A stretch of 13,915 nucleotides of DNA from Nitrospirota bacterium (GTDB lineage Bacteria > Nitrospirota > Nitrospiria > Nitrospirales > Nitrospiraceae): positions 1 through 13,915 of the forward strand of contig JACQCB010000079.1 in NCBI GenBank assembly GCA_016201805.1, in the 5' to 3' direction. Positions 12,755 to 13,915 of this stretch are shown here, in pieces. A program made the translations under genes and the position numbers. The first letter of the stretch is position 1. The number at the start of each line of letters is the position of its first letter. Below the pieces are notes generated by a model. The model made no database searches and was not told the origin of the DNA. It saw only the letters and a list, made by a program, of their open reading frames with translations.

Positions 12755-13915
12755 ATGACGCGTTCACGAAGCTCCACGGTCGTTGTCTATAGCCTGACCC
12801 TTCTTTTCACCTGGGGTATCGGGGCCTGTCCCCCGACCTTGTCGGCGGCTACCTCGACCATCTCACGTGCGGAGGGGAAGGCCACGGCGGAGGCACATTC
12901 CCACAAGGCCAAAAAGCCTGGAGCGAAGACCTTCACCGTCCCGGATGCGGCTCCCATCCTCGTGCAGGATTTGCGCTACAAGGTCCATCAGGACTACACG
13001 CGCCTCGTCCTCGATCTCCAGCACAACGTCACGTTCACCCAAAGCCGCCAGGAGAACCCCAACCGGCTGATCATCGAGTTGCAGAACTCGCGCCTGAGCG
13101 ACACCGCCCTCGCCAAGGCCGGCGACAAAACCTTTCCGGGGGAAGTCTCCATCAGTCAGCCGCACCCCCATTCCGTGAAAGTCTCGCTCAATTTGGACAC
13201 GATCGGCGACTACAAACTGCTCCCGCTCAGCGGCCCGGACCGCCTGGTTTTGGACCTGTACACCAGAACGGACCGCGACGGGCCTCGCGAGGACCACCCG
13301 CAGGCAGCCTCCCTCTCCGCTCGTCCGGTCGTCATCCCCACGATCAAGTCCGCGCAGCCGACAGCCCGAGACATCAAGCTGATCGTGGTGGACCCGGGAC
13401 ATGGCGGGAAAGACCCTGGCGCGATCGGGCGGAGCGGGGCACAAGAAAAAGACATCACCTTACAAGTCGGGCTCAGGCTCCGCGACCTGATCGCCGCGCA
13501 CCTGGGAAAGCCGGTGGTCATGACGCGGGACCGTGACGTATTCGTGGAACTGGGGGATCGGGCCAAGTTCGCCAACCACAAGGACGCCGATCTCTTCGTG
13601 TCCGTCCACGTGAACTCCCATCCGCAGCGCAGCACCAAGGGGCTGGAGATTTACCACTTCGGACAAGCCAGCGACCGGCGGGCGCTGGAAGTGGCAGCCC
13701 GAGAAAACGGCATCCCCATCAAGGACCTCAGCGCGGGCGTCGAGTTCATCCTGGCCGACAAGATGACGGACTGGAAAATCGACGAATCGCGAGACCTAGC
13801 CTGGACGACCAAACAAGCCATGGTCGCCCGCCTGGACGACCACTACGACGTGGTGGATCACGGGGTCAAAACCGCGCCCTTTTACGTCCTGCGCTACACC
13901 GCCATGCCGAGCATA
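12755..13915 (+). CDS. N-acetylmuramoyl-L-alanine amidase with AMIN domain, 3' end outside the window
   Basis: This exported zinc amidase cleaves the stem peptide from N-acetylmuramic acid and acts in cell separation. The visible 387 codons show an N-terminal export signal (about 1-31) and a Lys/His-rich linker. An AMIN domain follows (about 65-167, starting I-L-V-Q-D-L-R-Y and ending R-L-V-L-D-L-Y), which usually targets the enzyme to peptidoglycan or the division site. After a second linker comes the Amidase_3 domain from about 205: H216 in D-P-G-H-G-G, E231 in Q-E-K-D-I-T-L and H285 in S-V-H-V-N-S are the three zinc ligands. The window stops after A-M-P-S-I, just where the catalytic glutamate segment (usually L-V-E) should begin. 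I-G-A-C at about 22-25 resembles a lipobox, so a lipoprotein is possible; otherwise cleavage after L-S-A is likely. The ATG at 12755 has no clear Shine-Dalgarno sequence. It resembles AmiC. Confidence 0.92.
   Translation, partial: MTRSRSSTVVVYSLTLLFTWGIGACPPTLSAATSTISRAEGKATAEAHSHKAKKPGAKTFTVPDAAPILVQDLRYKVHQDYTRLVLDLQHNVTFTQSRQENPNRLIIELQNSRLSDTALAKAGDKTFPGEVSISQPHPHSVKVSLNLDTIGDYKLLPLSGPDRLVLDLYTRTDRDGPREDHPQAASLSARPVVIPTIKSAQPTARDIKLIVVDPGHGGKDPGAIGRSGAQEKDITLQVGLRLRDLIAAHLGKPVVMTRDRDVFVELGDRAKFANHKDADLFVSVHVNSHPQRSTKGLEIYHFGQASDRRALEVAARENGIPIKDLSAGVEFILADKMTDWKIDESRDLAWTTKQAMVARLDDHYDVVDHGVKTAPFYVLRYTAMPSI

Overview
The window is a GC-rich (about 60%), tightly packed stretch of a bacterial chromosome, coding on both strands. 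It contains no mobile element, CRISPR array, tRNA or rRNA that I can see. The organism is Gram-negative in outline: it has a TonB-dependent outer-membrane receptor, secreted periplasmic proteins and an AMIN-domain cell-wall amidase. Protein character and gene company suggest a Nitrospira-like member of Nitrospirota, but this is inference from recollection, not a database match.

Left part (1-6189, plus strand): the 3' end of a clamp-loader delta-prime gene (holB), methionyl-tRNA synthetase (metG) with a C-terminal tRNA-binding domain, a secreted protein of unknown function, the membrane protease ftsH, and a HAD phosphatase whose ATG overlaps the ftsH stop. These are housekeeping functions: replication, translation, membrane protein quality control and phosphate-ester salvage. 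The anticodon-binding part of metG is clearly less GC-rich than the rest of the gene and may be mosaic.

Middle part (6317-11147): a cation diffusion facilitator on the plus strand meets, tail to tail, a minus-strand series running from about 11150 down to 7261. That series encodes a small secreted His-rich protein, a TonB-dependent receptor with an N-terminal carboxypeptidase-regulatory-like domain, a short periplasmic protein with a TonB C-terminal-like domain, and a PAP2 membrane phosphatase. The receptor and TonB-like genes are 9 bp apart and look translationally coupled. His-rich segments and the neighbouring exporter suggest a metal-handling locus. This is the most interesting region of the window.

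Right part (11331-13915): a TatD-family metal-dependent hydrolase, a convergently overlapping NYN/PIN-fold ribonuclease-like gene on the minus strand, and, divergent from it, an N-acetylmuramoyl-L-alanine amidase. The amidase runs off the window just before its expected C-terminal catalytic glutamate.

Several genes lack a Shine-Dalgarno sequence and have a plausible -10 element 7-9 bases before the start codon, so leaderless transcripts are possible. No intergenic gap exceeds about 185 bases.
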